Shown: positions 46,611 through 55,647 of the stretch, one piece after another | Position numbering within the stretch: position 1 is the first letter of the stretch | How the letters are laid out: each line of letters begins with the position of its first letter | Notes under the pieces: generated by a model | The model's database searches: none | What the model was told of the DNA's origin: nothing | The model's input: only the letters and a program-made list of their open reading frames with translations | Made by a program: the position numbers and the translations under genes | Assembly (NCBI GenBank): GCA_947624995.1 | Contig: CANQMS010000001.1 | Span: 124,001 to 188,000, forward strand | Direction: 5' to 3' | DNA from: an uncultured Clostridia bacterium | GTDB lineage: Bacteria; Bacillota; Clostridia; Oscillospirales; CAG-272 | Length of the DNA: 64,000 nt

Positions 46611-47006
46611 ATGAAGCGGGTTTTGCTTTGTTGCATCGTCGCGTTCGTGCTCGCCGCCTCCCTGCTCTCGTGCAGCACCGGCGGCAGGTCTGTCACGGTC
46701 GGGGACGAAGATGTCCCCGTATACGAGGCGGCGGGCGAGTTCTCGGAATCGTATCTTTCAGCCGTCACGGCAACCGTTTCAGCCTCGGTCGGCGAGGTCG
46801 TACACGCGACGTTTGAATACTCACCCGATGCCGTCATGGTAACGTGCTACCCGCCGGACGGCGACCCGATTGAGGTCAGCTGCTCGCAGAACGCCTACAA
46901 TCTCACGTTCGAGATCCCGGAAGTCTCCGGCGACTGCGGCTTCAACATCGGCTACACGATCGACGGCACCCTTTATAATCTCACCTTCAGACTGAATATA
47001 AAGTGA
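46611..47006 (+). CDS. Small lipoprotein downstream of lexA
   Basis: The 131-residue protein has a basic start, a hydrophobic span and a lipobox (SLLSC) near residue 20, so it should be lipid-anchored outside. The mature part is beta-rich (repeated GEVVHATFEYSP and YNLTFEIPEVSG stretches) and ends without further domains. I prefer ATG 46611; an in-frame TTG at 46602 overlaps the lexA stop. Being 5 bases after lexA and before a terminator, it is probably co-transcribed and so SOS-controlled. The family is not recognised. Confidence 0.75.
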   Translation: MKRVLLCCIVAFVLAASLLSCSTGGRSVTVGDEDVPVYEAAGEFSESYLSAVTATVSASVGEVVHATFEYSPDAVMVTCYPPDGDPIEVSCSQNAYNLTFEIPEVSGDCGFNIGYTIDGTLYNLTFRLNIK

Positions 47007-47029
47007 TACATTGAAAGCTTTTCCATTAC

Positions 47030-47058
47030 AAAAGCGGTCCCTTCCGGGGACCGCTTTT
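47030..47058. terminator. Bidirectional terminator between convergent genes
   Basis: AAAAGCGGTCCC (47030-47041) pairs with GGGACCGCTTTT (47047-47058). It can serve both the lexA-lipoprotein transcript and the FKBP lipoprotein gene on the other strand. Confidence 0.88.
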
Positions 47059-47112
47059 GCGCTGTTTATGTTCGTATAAATGTTTGACCGCAATGATGCA
47101 GACCATGCATAT

Positions 47113-48234
47113 TTACGCGGTTTCGGGGGTATTTTCCGTCTCCGTCTCGTCCGATACGTCCGCCTTTTCGAGCAGGAACATCAGCGTCTTATCCCAGAGA
47201 AGGCTCTCACGTATCGTGTCGGCTCCGTACTCTTCCTCGAATTTCTGCACGTCGTCGGCGCCGTTTTTCTCTGCGTAGTCGGCGAGCCCCTCCGCATATT
47301 CCTTGTCGGAAATGCTGATGCCCTCGCGCTCTATTATCATAGTGAGCACCATCTCCTCAAAGACGAGCTGCTGGCACTGCGTCTTTACGGCGGGCTCGAA
47401 TTCCTCCATCGTCATATTGTACATCGCCTTTACGAGATCGTCGACGCTCATGTTGTACGCCTTTGCCGTCGACTCGAAATTCGCCATAGACTCTTTTACC
47501 CTCGCGTCGACGACGGCGTCCGGATACTTTATGACCTCGCTCTTCTCCATGATCTGCTTCCACACGGACGAAATCTCCTCAACGATAACCTGTTCGTCGG
47601 CATCCGCCTGGAGCTCCTCGAGGAGGTGCGCCTCGTATTCCGCGATCGTATCGTAATCCGTATGCTCGGCAACGAAGGCGTCCGTATAATCGGGCTGGAT
47701 GTTGCGCTTTGCCGACTTGATCGTCCCGCTGAACGTAACTACGACGCCGCTCAGCTTCGGATTGTTCGTGTAATTGTCCGGGAATGTGATGTCGAACGAA
47801 TACTGCTCGCCCGGATGGTAGCCGATGTAGCTCGCCTCAAAGCCGGGAATGTGGTTGCCGAGACCTATCGCGAATGAGTCTGTATTGTCGTCCGTATTGG
47901 CGATCTCCTCGCCGTCCGTGAATCCGTCGTATTCGCCCTTCACACGGCCTACGTAAGTGACGCTTATCTCGTCCTCGAGCTGGAGCACATCGTCCTCCTT
48001 GAGGTCGACCTTTTCGGCAAAGCCGTCGAGCATTTCGTCCACGGCTGCCTTTACGTCATCGTCGTCGACGACGATCACGGGTCTTACGATCTCGATGCCC
48101 TTGTATTCGCAAAGGTTCACGTATTTTTCGAGATCGTAGTCCGTCAGCTCCGTCGAATTCTCGGAGCACGCCGTCATAAACGCCGGAAGGCATACGGTCA
48201 GACACGCAAGGATCAACGCTAATATCTTTTTCAT
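47113..48234 (-). CDS. Trigger-factor-like FKBP lipoprotein
   Basis: The 373-residue protein has a lipoprotein signal (lipobox MTAC, Cys23), an FKBP-type prolyl isomerase domain (DEISVTYVGRVKGEYDGF...GNHIPGFEASYIGYHPGEQYS, about residues 90-190) and a helical C-terminal part like that of trigger factor (residues about 195-350). It lacks the ribosome-binding domain, so it is likely an extracytoplasmic folding factor. I set the start at ATG 48234, where the signal peptide begins; the upstream open frame crosses the promoter. Confidence 0.88.
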   Translation of the reverse strand: MKKILALILACLTVCLPAFMTACSENSTELTDYDLEKYVNLCEYKGIEIVRPVIVVDDDDVKAAVDEMLDGFAEKVDLKEDDVLQLEDEISVTYVGRVKGEYDGFTDGEEIANTDDNTDSFAIGLGNHIPGFEASYIGYHPGEQYSFDITFPDNYTNNPKLSGVVVTFSGTIKSAKRNIQPDYTDAFVAEHTDYDTIAEYEAHLLEELQADADEQVIVEEISSVWKQIMEKSEVIKYPDAVVDARVKESMANFESTAKAYNMSVDDLVKAMYNMTMEEFEPAVKTQCQQLVFEEMVLTMIIEREGISISDKEYAEGLADYAEKNGADDVQKFEEEYGADTIRESLLWDKTLMFLLEKADVSDETETENTPETA

Positions 48235-48281
48235 CGCAGACTCTCTCTTTTCGGTATGGTTAGATGCGGGAATACTGACTA

Positions 48282-48326
48282 AGTATACCACAACGTATAG
48301 TATACCACAAAATTCCGCGATGTCAA
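48282..48326 (-). promoter_or_regulatory. Tandem promoter for the FKBP lipoprotein gene
   Basis: On the minus strand TTGACA (48321-48326), 16 bases, TATACT (48299-48304). Seventeen bases on, a second TATACT (48282-48287) repeats the TTGTGGTATACT block, giving two extended -10 elements in tandem. Confidence 0.75.
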
Positions 48327-48416
48327 ATACATATTTTCGATTCCGGCGCAAATCTTTCGTTTTTTGTTCAAAATTACGCCCGACCGAAAATTTCTCCGCT
48401 TTCCTCATTTTACCGC

Positions 48417-48445
48417 TTGACAGGATCGCACGGGTGCGGTATACT
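48417..48445 (+). promoter_or_regulatory. Promoter for the SOS polymerase gene
   Basis: TTGACA (48417-48422), 17 bases, TATACT (48440-48445). A LexA box starts eight bases after the -10. Confidence 0.88.
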
Positions 48446-48452
48446 ATATTTA

Positions 48453-48466
48453 CGAACATTTGTTCG
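48453..48466 (+). promoter_or_regulatory. LexA box before the Y-family polymerase
   Basis: CGAACATTTGTTCG has perfect CGAAC/GTTCG half-sites with the correct 4-base spacer. It lies at the transcription start region, so LexA binding would block initiation. Confidence 0.9.
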
Positions 48467-48490
48467 GTATATCGAAAAGGAGCACCCGGA

Positions 48491-49888
48491 ATGAAGGAGC
48501 GGTCATATCTCGCGATCGACCTCAAGAGCTTTTACGCATCAGTCGAATGTATCGAGCGCGGGCTCGACCCGCTGACGGCAAAACTCGCCGTCGCGGACCC
48601 GGAGCGCACGGAGAAAACGATCTGCCTTGCCGTGTCGCCGGCGCTGAAGGCGTACGGCATCCCGGGACGGTGCCGCCTATTTGAGCTTGAGGAGCGCCTG
48701 CGCGAGATTTTGCGCACGACGGGAGAGCGTGTGACATACATCGTTGCCCCGCCGCAGATGAGACACTATATCGACGTCTCTCGGGAGATAAACGAAATAT
48801 ACAAAAAATACGTCAGCGAGGAAGACATGCACGTCTACTCGATAGACGAGGTATTTATCGACGCCACCGACTATCTTCTTTACAGGCATATGACGCCGCG
48901 GCAGTTCGCCTCCGCGATCGTGCGGGACGTGCTTGCCTCGACCGGTATAACGGCGACGGTCGGCATCGGCACAAACCTGTATCTTGCAAAGATCGCGATG
49001 GACATCGTCGCAAAGCACGCGCCGCCGGACGCGTACGGCGTCCGCATAGCGGAGCTCGACGAACAGGAGTACCGTTCGCTGCTGTGGGACCACGTCCCTC
49101 TCACCGACTTCTGGCGGATCGGTCCCGGGACAAGGCGCAGGCTCGAGAGCCACGGGATGTTCACGATGGGAGACGTCGCGCGGACCTCGGTCTGCAATGA
49201 AGACAGGCTGTATAAGCTGTTCGGCGTCGACGCCGAGATCCTCATAGACCACGCGTGGGGATATGAGCCGTGTACGATACGTGACATCAGATCGTATGCA
49301 CCGTCCGCACATTCGATCTTTTCGGGGCAGGTGCTGCCGCGGGAATATACGTTTGCGGAGTGCAGAACGGTCCTCCGCGAGATGGCGGACGCGCTGGCGC
49401 TCGATCTCGTCAGCCGCGGACTTTCGACGGACACACTCACGCTCGACATCGGATACGGCAAGATTCCGTCCGGATATGTCGGAAAAACGGTCTCCGACGC
49501 TTACGGCAGGGCCGTGCCCGCACCTGCGCACGGCACCGCAAGCATCGGCACGCACACCTCATCATCAAGGCGCATTACCGAAGCTCTGCTCGCGGTATAT
49601 GACAGAATTGCGGACCGGAGCGCTTCCGTGCGCCGAATCAGCATCGCCGCCTGCGGAGTGCTCTCGCCGTCCTGCGAGCAGCTCGACTTGTTTTCGGACC
49701 CGACGGCTCTGTCAAGGGAGAGGGACATGCAGCGCGCCATGCTCATGATTCGCGGAAAATACGGAAAAAACGCCGTTCTGCGCGGTACGAGCCTTTCCGA
49801 GTGCGCGACGGGGGCTGAGCGGAACGTCCAGATCGGCGGGCACAGCGCCGAGCGCCGCCGGGGAAAAGGAGGACTGCTTTATGAATGA
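48491..49888 (+). CDS. Y-family translesion DNA polymerase (UvrX/UmuC-like)
   Basis: This 465-residue error-prone polymerase bypasses DNA lesions. It shows the first metal site AIDLKSFYASVEC (Asp10), the second YSIDEVFID (Asp119, Glu120) and ATVGIGTNLYLAKIAMDI, then a helix-hairpin-helix and little-finger domain. The LKSFYASVE wording and the small partner gene place it with UvrX/YqjW-type enzymes of Bacillota rather than canonical DinB. The start is ATG 48491 with AAAGGAG upstream. A strong promoter with a LexA box precedes it. Confidence 0.93.
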   Translation: MKERSYLAIDLKSFYASVECIERGLDPLTAKLAVADPERTEKTICLAVSPALKAYGIPGRCRLFELEERLREILRTTGERVTYIVAPPQMRHYIDVSREINEIYKKYVSEEDMHVYSIDEVFIDATDYLLYRHMTPRQFASAIVRDVLASTGITATVGIGTNLYLAKIAMDIVAKHAPPDAYGVRIAELDEQEYRSLLWDHVPLTDFWRIGPGTRRRLESHGMFTMGDVARTSVCNEDRLYKLFGVDAEILIDHAWGYEPCTIRDIRSYAPSAHSIFSGQVLPREYTFAECRTVLREMADALALDLVSRGLSTDTLTLDIGYGKIPSGYVGKTVSDAYGRAVPAPAHGTASIGTHTSSSRRITEALLAVYDRIADRSASVRRISIAACGVLSPSCEQLDLFSDPTALSRERDMQRAMLMIRGKYGKNAVLRGTSLSECATGAERNVQIGGHSAERRRGKGGLLYE

Positions 49889-50081
49889 GAGGACGCGCGG
49901 ATTGTGTGCCAAATACGCCGACATTATATCGCTGCCCCGCCCCGTTACCGACCGCCGCCGCATGCCCGCCTCCGAGCGCGCGAAGATCTTCGCGCCGTTC
50001 GCCGCGCTCGGGGACCTCTCGGCGCCGTCGGACGAAAAAGCCGCGCCCGATCCCGGGCATGGCGGGCGCCGCATCGTATAA
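49881..50081 (+). CDS. Small YolD-like partner of the SOS polymerase
   Basis: The 66-residue protein contains KYADIISLPRPVTDRRRMP and SERAKIFAPFAALGDL, a pattern I know from the short genes that follow UvrX-type polymerases in gut Bacillota (YolD-like). The ATG overlaps the polymerase gene by 8 bases and has GGAGG upstream, so the two are translationally coupled. Its biochemical role is not established; a polymerase accessory role is inferred. Confidence 0.8.
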   Translation: MNERTRGLCAKYADIISLPRPVTDRRRMPASERAKIFAPFAALGDLSAPSDEKAAPDPGHGGRRIV

Positions 50082-50084
50082 AAT

Positions 50085-50114
50085 GCCGCCGGCAGCCCCT
50101 CGGCTGCCGGCGGC
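50085..50114. terminator. Bidirectional GC-rich terminator
   Basis: Perfect 12-base arms (50085-50096 and 50103-50114) with a 6-base loop separate the convergent SOS and kinase genes. T-rich tracts lie on both sides (ATTTTA in each direction). Confidence 0.8.
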
Positions 50115-50121
50115 GGTGATT

Positions 50122-53064
50122 TTACTTCTTTATCCATTTATCGAGCATTTCCATCAGCTTTGCGACCTCGACGGGCTTGGCTATATGGTCGTTCATCCCG
50201 GCGGCGTGCGCCTGCCAGATGTCGTCCGAGAAAGCGTTCGCCGTCATGGCGATTATCGGGATCTCGGAGGCATCGCTCCGGTCGAGCGCGCGTATGCCGC
50301 GAGCGGCATCATAGCCATCCATGACCGGCATCTGTATGTCCATGAAGATGAGGTCGTAATACCCAAGCGGGCTGTCACTTACCATATCGACCGCGACCTT
50401 ACCGTTCGGAGCGTCGTCGATCACGGCGTCCGTAACGGACAGAAGCTCCTTCGCTATCTCCATGTTCAGCTCGTTGTCCTCGACAAGCAGTATATGCTTG
50501 CCGCTGTATTTTCCCTCCTCCGCAGGCCCTGTCGGCAGGTTCTCGGACGCATCGCCGGAGAGGACGGATTTGAGCGCGAAAATGAGGCGCGAGCGGAACA
50601 GAGGCTTTTCTATAAACGCCTGTATTCCGGCATTCCTTGCCTCCGTCTCGACGTCTGTCCAGTCGTATGCGGAGAGGATTATGATCGGCACCCCGTCTCC
50701 GATGTGTTCCCTGATCTTTCTCGCGGTCTCGACCCCGTCCATGCCCGGCATCTTCCAGTCGAGGATGACGGCGGCAAAATCGCTGCCGCTCTCGTGAGCG
50801 GCGACGGTGCGCTCCACGGCTTCTTCCCCGGAGAGCACCCATTCCGGATTCATTTTTATGCTTTCGAGAATCTCGCAGGCGGTCACGCAGCAGTCCCTGT
50901 CGTCATCGGCGACGAGGACATGCAGGTCGCAGAGCTCCTCTATGTCAGCGGTGTCACTGTTCTGTAGCGCAAGCGGGAGCTGAACCGTAAATTTCGAGCC
51001 CACGCCGAGCTTGCTCTCGACGCTTATATCCCCGTTCATCATGCGGATTATATTCTGCGTTATCGACATTCCGAGTCCCGTGCCCTCGATCTTCTGACTG
51101 ATCGACTGCTTGGAGCGGCTGAACGGATCGAATATGGTTTTTACGAAATCCTCGTCCATGCCCATGCCCGTGTCCTCGCAGACGAACTCAAAGCTCGCTG
51201 TCCCATAGCTGTGCGACGGGCACTCCCGTATGGTGAACGTTATTGTTCCGCCCTCGGGTGTGAATTTTACGGCGTTGCCGAGGATGTTGACGAAGATCTG
51301 GCGCAGGCGCAGCGTATCGCCGATAACGTCTTCGTGTACTATATCGTTGATGTGAACGCGCAGCTCCTGATTTTTGCTGCTGACCTGGCTCTTTATGATC
51401 GTGACTATGCTCTCGACCATGTCCGCCATGTTGAACGGCTCCTCGGAGAGGGAGACCTTGCCGCTCTCGATCTTCGACATGTCGAGCACGTCGTTGATGA
51501 GCGCCAAAAGGTGCCTGCTCGAGATCGTTATCTTCCCAAGGCAGTCTGTCAGACGCTCCTTGTCGTCAAGATGCATCGCCGCGACAGCGGTCATGCCCAT
51601 GATGGCGTTCATCGGTGTGCGGATATCGTGCGACATCCTGGCGAGGAAGTCGGACTTTGCCCTGTTCGCAGCCTCTGCCGCCTCGGATGTATTTTTGAGG
51701 GCGAGTCTTATCTCCTGCTCGCGCTCTTTCAGCGCCGTGACATCCTGAATCGCGTAGAGCACGTTCACGGGAACTCCGTCGCGGCGGTGCAGGCAGAGTA
51801 TCGAGATATTTTCCCAGCGCCTGCCGTTCATGTCGATCTCGTATTCAAACCTCAGATACGGCACATCCTCCGTCAGATGCTCGCGAACATATTCGGGACC
51901 TATGACGACGCTCATCTTTTCGGAATCTTTTTCATCTATATATTTAGTGTCAAGGAATGCGATGAGATCCGAATATTTCCCGCTCTCCGGCGCTCCGCCC
52001 TTCTTGTCCTCGAGATACTCATACGTATCGTTTTCGAAATCGACAAGCGCAAACCGTGTGAAAAGACCGGTGACCGCGTCGACGATGCCGGACATTTCCT
52101 GTTTTTCGGAGACGAGCACGCGCTTCTGCCGGCGGTTCTTGACGATAATATATACAAGATACAGCACGAAGACGAGGATCAAATTTACCTCGAGCCGGAT
52201 TCCCGCCGAATTGGCATCCCGCGTCATCATGTCGGTCACGGAGGAAGGAAAGCTCTGGACAACGACCCAGTCGCCGCCCTCGAGAGCGGTTATGTACGCG
52301 CTGCCGGCGCCGCTTTTGCCCCTGTAGTTGAAGCTGTTGAAGTCAATGTCGTTTTTGTCGTCGAGCGCGTCCTCGAATTTGCGCATGTCCTCGGGGGACA
52401 GAACGTCGTTTTCCGAGAAGAAGTCGAGAAGGTTTCCGGCGTCGGTGCCGCCGATCGAAACTATTATGTCACCGTTTCTTTCGACCAGATACGTGCTGCC
52501 GCGGATCCCGAAATAATCCGCAGTGAGCATTCCTTCTATCGTATCTCCGCGAAGTATGCAGCTCAGAACGCCGATGATCTCCCCATCATAGTGGAACGGC
52601 TCGTAAAAAATGAGCAGCGTCTCGTTCGTTATGCGCGAATTGCGCACAATGCATCTCCCGCTTTTTCCCTGCATTCCGAGCTGAAAATATTCGCGGTCGG
52701 AAAGGTCCGCGGTCTGCCCGTCCGCCGTGAGGTCGATACCGTCGGCGGAGATAAACTCGACATAGTCGAAAGTTGAATTGGAAATCATGTCGCGGAGAAG
52801 CTCCGCGTCGACCTCCGGCGAGGTCATAACGGGCTCGTAAAGATGCGCGATCAGCGCGGCGTTTCTTTCGGACGCAGATATAATGTCGTTCATTCTGTCT
52901 GCGGTCTGAGTCGCGGCAGTTTTGATAAAACTGTTGTTCTGCTCTATGATGCGGGCATTGTTGTCCCTCGTGAACGTCAGAAACGAAACGGCAAGGAACA
53001 GGATAACAACAATGACCGCCGCAACATGCAGGATCGCTCCGCGGTTTTCGCTTTTTTCTTTCAT
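50122..53064 (-). CDS. Hybrid sensor histidine kinase with two receiver domains
   Basis: The 980-residue protein has a membrane span at 11-31, an extracellular sensor region of about 255 residues (cache-like, including GSTYLVERNGDIIVSIGG), a second span at 292-309, a PAS-like region ending in YAIQDVTALKEREQE, a HisKA domain with His479 in ARMSHDIRTPMNAIMGM, a HATPase domain (ILGNAVKFTPEGG, CEDTGMGMDEDF, EGTGLGMSI) and two receiver domains with Asp769 and Asp909. The first receiver follows the ATPase, the second ends the protein. The gene follows an Hpt gene, suggesting His-Asp-His-Asp phosphotransfer. Confidence 0.95.
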   Translation of the reverse strand: MKEKSENRGAILHVAAVIVVILFLAVSFLTFTRDNNARIIEQNNSFIKTAATQTADRMNDIISASERNAALIAHLYEPVMTSPEVDAELLRDMISNSTFDYVEFISADGIDLTADGQTADLSDREYFQLGMQGKSGRCIVRNSRITNETLLIFYEPFHYDGEIIGVLSCILRGDTIEGMLTADYFGIRGSTYLVERNGDIIVSIGGTDAGNLLDFFSENDVLSPEDMRKFEDALDDKNDIDFNSFNYRGKSGAGSAYITALEGGDWVVVQSFPSSVTDMMTRDANSAGIRLEVNLILVFVLYLVYIIVKNRRQKRVLVSEKQEMSGIVDAVTGLFTRFALVDFENDTYEYLEDKKGGAPESGKYSDLIAFLDTKYIDEKDSEKMSVVIGPEYVREHLTEDVPYLRFEYEIDMNGRRWENISILCLHRRDGVPVNVLYAIQDVTALKEREQEIRLALKNTSEAAEAANRAKSDFLARMSHDIRTPMNAIMGMTAVAAMHLDDKERLTDCLGKITISSRHLLALINDVLDMSKIESGKVSLSEEPFNMADMVESIVTIIKSQVSSKNQELRVHINDIVHEDVIGDTLRLRQIFVNILGNAVKFTPEGGTITFTIRECPSHSYGTASFEFVCEDTGMGMDEDFVKTIFDPFSRSKQSISQKIEGTGLGMSITQNIIRMMNGDISVESKLGVGSKFTVQLPLALQNSDTADIEELCDLHVLVADDDRDCCVTACEILESIKMNPEWVLSGEEAVERTVAAHESGSDFAAVILDWKMPGMDGVETARKIREHIGDGVPIIILSAYDWTDVETEARNAGIQAFIEKPLFRSRLIFALKSVLSGDASENLPTGPAEEGKYSGKHILLVEDNELNMEIAKELLSVTDAVIDDAPNGKVAVDMVSDSPLGYYDLIFMDIQMPVMDGYDAARGIRALDRSDASEIPIIAMTANAFSDDIWQAHAAGMNDHIAKPVEVAKLMEMLDKWIKK

Positions 53065-53114
53065 TTTCGAACTGCTTTCTCCGAAATCGTTTTAAATCTG
53101 CCGGAGCGCTCGGC

Positions 53115-53480
53115 TCAGGCGCCGAGCTCGCTTTCAAAGGCGCGGATCGCGTCCGCCGTCATCCTGTAGTCGTCGATCACCCTGCGGAGCAGCTCTTCGG
53201 ACTGCGGAGACGGGCTGCCGCCGCGGAGAGATTCCGTCAGCTCGGAGCTCGATTCCATCAGCTTTGTGAAGCTCAGATTCTGGCACATACCCTTGATCGT
53301 GTGCGAGGCGCGGAACGCGTCCTCGTAATTTCCCGCCGCAAAAGAGCTGCACAGAAGGTCAAAGCTCTTGTCGTCGAGAAATTTCAGCACGAATTTCTGA
53401 ACGAGCCGCTCGCTGCGGAGCCTGCCCAGAACGTCGTTGTAATCGGCTCCCATTGTCGCATAGCATGTTTCGAGTGTCAT
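53115..53480 (-). CDS. Histidine phosphotransfer (Hpt) protein
   Basis: The 121-residue protein is a single Hpt four-helix domain with the phosphoacceptor His60 in ASHTIKGMCQNLSF. It lacks any kinase domain and would shuttle phosphate between receiver domains. I chose ATG 53480 because AAAGGGG is seven bases before it; an ATG two codons earlier overlaps that site. It lies 2 bases after the HD-GYP gene and 50 bases before the hybrid kinase. Confidence 0.9.
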   Translation of the reverse strand: MTLETCYATMGADYNDVLGRLRSERLVQKFVLKFLDDKSFDLLCSSFAAGNYEDAFRASHTIKGMCQNLSFTKLMESSSELTESLRGGSPSPQSEELLRRVIDDYRMTADAIRAFESELGA

Positions 53481-53482
53481 CG

Positions 53483-55537
53483 TCATTCCCCTTTCCTGTC
53501 GGAGGCTTCTTCTGCCTCAAGTGTGTTTTTAAGCGAATCGTCGTAGAATCTGTAATTTCCCTTTGTAACGCGCTTGACCGCGTAAAGCGCGGCGTCCGCG
53601 GCGCGGAACAGCGCGTCGTACGAGGTACCGACGTCGCGGCTCAGCGCGACACCCATCGTCACCGAGATGCGGAATCCCTCAAAGTCGCAGCAGATCGCGT
53701 GGAAGATACGGTCGATGGTCTTTTCTATGTCCGTCTTGTATTCAAGGAACAGCATGAACTCGTCTCCGCCCGCGCGGCAGGAGATATCGCTGCCTCTCGT
53801 GCTGTCGTGCATGCGCGCCGCGACGCACTTCAGTACCCTGTCTCCGAACTCGTGACCGTAAATGTCGTTCGCGAGCTTGAAATCGTCGACGTCGAAGAAC
53901 GCGAGCGCGAAATTGTTTTCGGGTCCGTCCTGCATTCGGAGAATGATCTGTTCGCGCGCGCTCGCACGGTTGAGCAGCCCCGTCATCGCGTCGCGCGTAG
54001 CGCGCTTTTCGAGCTCCTGCATCTTCTGATGCGAATCGTGTATGTCAAGGACCGTGCCGAGCACGCCTTCGAGCCTCGGGGTGACCTCCTCGGTCCACAT
54101 CGAGCGCATAACGACACGGCACCACCTGTTCATTCCGTCCATGCGGATCGAGCAGTCGAGCTTGACGTCCGGGTGCTCCGGCGTCGTCGTGTGCAGATTG
54201 TCAAGCAGCGTCTGCATTGATTCGCTGCCGACAGCGGCGGCGAGCTTCTGATCGTTGATCGGGTCCATTATGATCTCGCTGATCCCGAGCTTTTTCGCGC
54301 CGAAAACGGAGAGCGTCAGCATCGGGGGCTCGCACGTATACTCGAACTGTATCGCCTCCGCCATAGTCGCGAAGAAGCTGTTGCGCACCCTCTCCCTGTC
54401 GAGCAGGCGGAGCGTGCGCTGCGAGGCGCCGCCCGTGTCGCGCAGCTTTTCCTCGGAAATGCGCATGAGCTTATGGCTCCTGATCTCGTCGGGATTCTTG
54501 TCGCGCGCCGCGCGGAACTGATCCATGTTTTCGTTCATGCACTCGATGAGCAGCGGATTGAACGCTCCGCACTCGCCGCGCGTTATCATTGCGATTGCCG
54601 CGTCGTGCGTGAACGGCGGCTTATAAACGCGCTCGCTTGTCAGCGCGTCGTAAACGTCCGCAAGCGCAACGACCTGCGCCGAGATCGGTATATCGTCGCC
54701 TACGAGTCCGTCCGGGTACCCGCGCCCGTCATAGCGCTCGTGGTGCCAACGGCAGATCTCATATGCGATCTTGACGAGCTGCTCCTGTCTGTGTACCGGC
54801 AGATCGCTTATCATGTTAGCGCCGATGGCGGAATGGGTCTTCATTATCTCGAATTCCTCGGGCGTGAGCTTGCCGGGCTTATTCAGGATCTTTTCGTCTA
54901 TCGCCATCTTGCCGATGTCATGCAGGGCGGACGCGGTGCTTATCATCCCGATATCCGCCATTGTAAGCTTATATTTGTCCGTCTTCTTCTGGAGGGCGCT
55001 GAGCAGAAGATCCGTCAGCGTGCGCACGTGAAGAATATGCAGACCGCTCTCACCGTTGCGGAACTCCATGATGTGACTCAGAATGTCGATCATCATGTCG
55101 TTCTGGCGCTCCTGCTCGTACACCTGATTCTCGACCATGCCGATCAGGCGCTTCTGCTTTGCGTAGAGCAGCAGCGTGTTCACGACGCGGCGGCGGACGA
55201 TGAGCGCGTCGAACGGGCGCGCGATAAAATCCGTCGCTCCGAGCTCGTACGCGCGCTCGACGTGCGTAGAGCTGTTCTCCGCGGAAATGATTATTACGGG
55301 AACGGCGTCGATCCAGTCGTTCCTGTTCATAGCTTCGAGAACGCCGAAGCCGTCCAGATTCGGCATCACTATATCGAGCAGCAGAAGGGAGAGCTCGGTT
55401 ATGTGCGTCTTCAGTATCGCCGTCGCCTGAACTCCGTCCTCCGCCTCTATAATGTCATAGTTGTCGCTGAGCATATCCGCGAGGATCGAACGGTTCATCT
55501 CGGAGTCGTCGGCGATCAGTATCTTTTCTCTTTTCAT
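53483..55537 (-). CDS. Response regulator with HD-GYP and GGDEF domains
   Basis: The 684-residue protein has a receiver domain (Asp55 in LLLLDIVMPNLDG), an HD-GYP phosphodiesterase domain (HDIGK at 206-210, GRGYP at 271-275, ADVYDAL), a PAS-like middle (about 385-505) and a C-terminal GGDEF domain with an intact GGDEF (590-594) and an RxxD inhibitory site (581-584) exactly five residues upstream. Both c-di-GMP synthesis and breakdown therefore look possible. I placed the start at ATG 55537, with GAGG eight bases upstream. Confidence 0.95.
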   Translation of the reverse strand: MKREKILIADDSEMNRSILADMLSDNYDIIEAEDGVQATAILKTHITELSLLLLDIVMPNLDGFGVLEAMNRNDWIDAVPVIIISAENSSTHVERAYELGATDFIARPFDALIVRRRVVNTLLLYAKQKRLIGMVENQVYEQERQNDMMIDILSHIMEFRNGESGLHILHVRTLTDLLLSALQKKTDKYKLTMADIGMISTASALHDIGKMAIDEKILNKPGKLTPEEFEIMKTHSAIGANMISDLPVHRQEQLVKIAYEICRWHHERYDGRGYPDGLVGDDIPISAQVVALADVYDALTSERVYKPPFTHDAAIAMITRGECGAFNPLLIECMNENMDQFRAARDKNPDEIRSHKLMRISEEKLRDTGGASQRTLRLLDRERVRNSFFATMAEAIQFEYTCEPPMLTLSVFGAKKLGISEIIMDPINDQKLAAAVGSESMQTLLDNLHTTTPEHPDVKLDCSIRMDGMNRWCRVVMRSMWTEEVTPRLEGVLGTVLDIHDSHQKMQELEKRATRDAMTGLLNRASAREQIILRMQDGPENNFALAFFDVDDFKLANDIYGHEFGDRVLKCVAARMHDSTRGSDISCRAGGDEFMLFLEYKTDIEKTIDRIFHAICCDFEGFRISVTMGVALSRDVGTSYDALFRAADAALYAVKRVTKGNYRFYDDSLKNTLEAEEASDRKGE

Positions 55538-55647
55538 ATGTTTTTCCTCGGTGCAGATTGATACGGTTGTCCGCCGCCCGAATATCATGCGGGGCACGCG
55601 GGATCTGAAGCACGGCTCACAGCGGCGCACGCCGCTGTACATATAAA

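Noticed and set aside
51211..52776. Plus-strand open frame (521 codons) opposite the hybrid kinase
   Set aside because: Same reason: the opposite strand encodes a protein with all kinase motifs, while this frame has none.
55538..55647. c-di-GMP riboswitch before the HD-GYP/GGDEF gene
   Set aside because: The leader contains a palindrome at 55620-55637 but none of the conserved GEMM core could be found.
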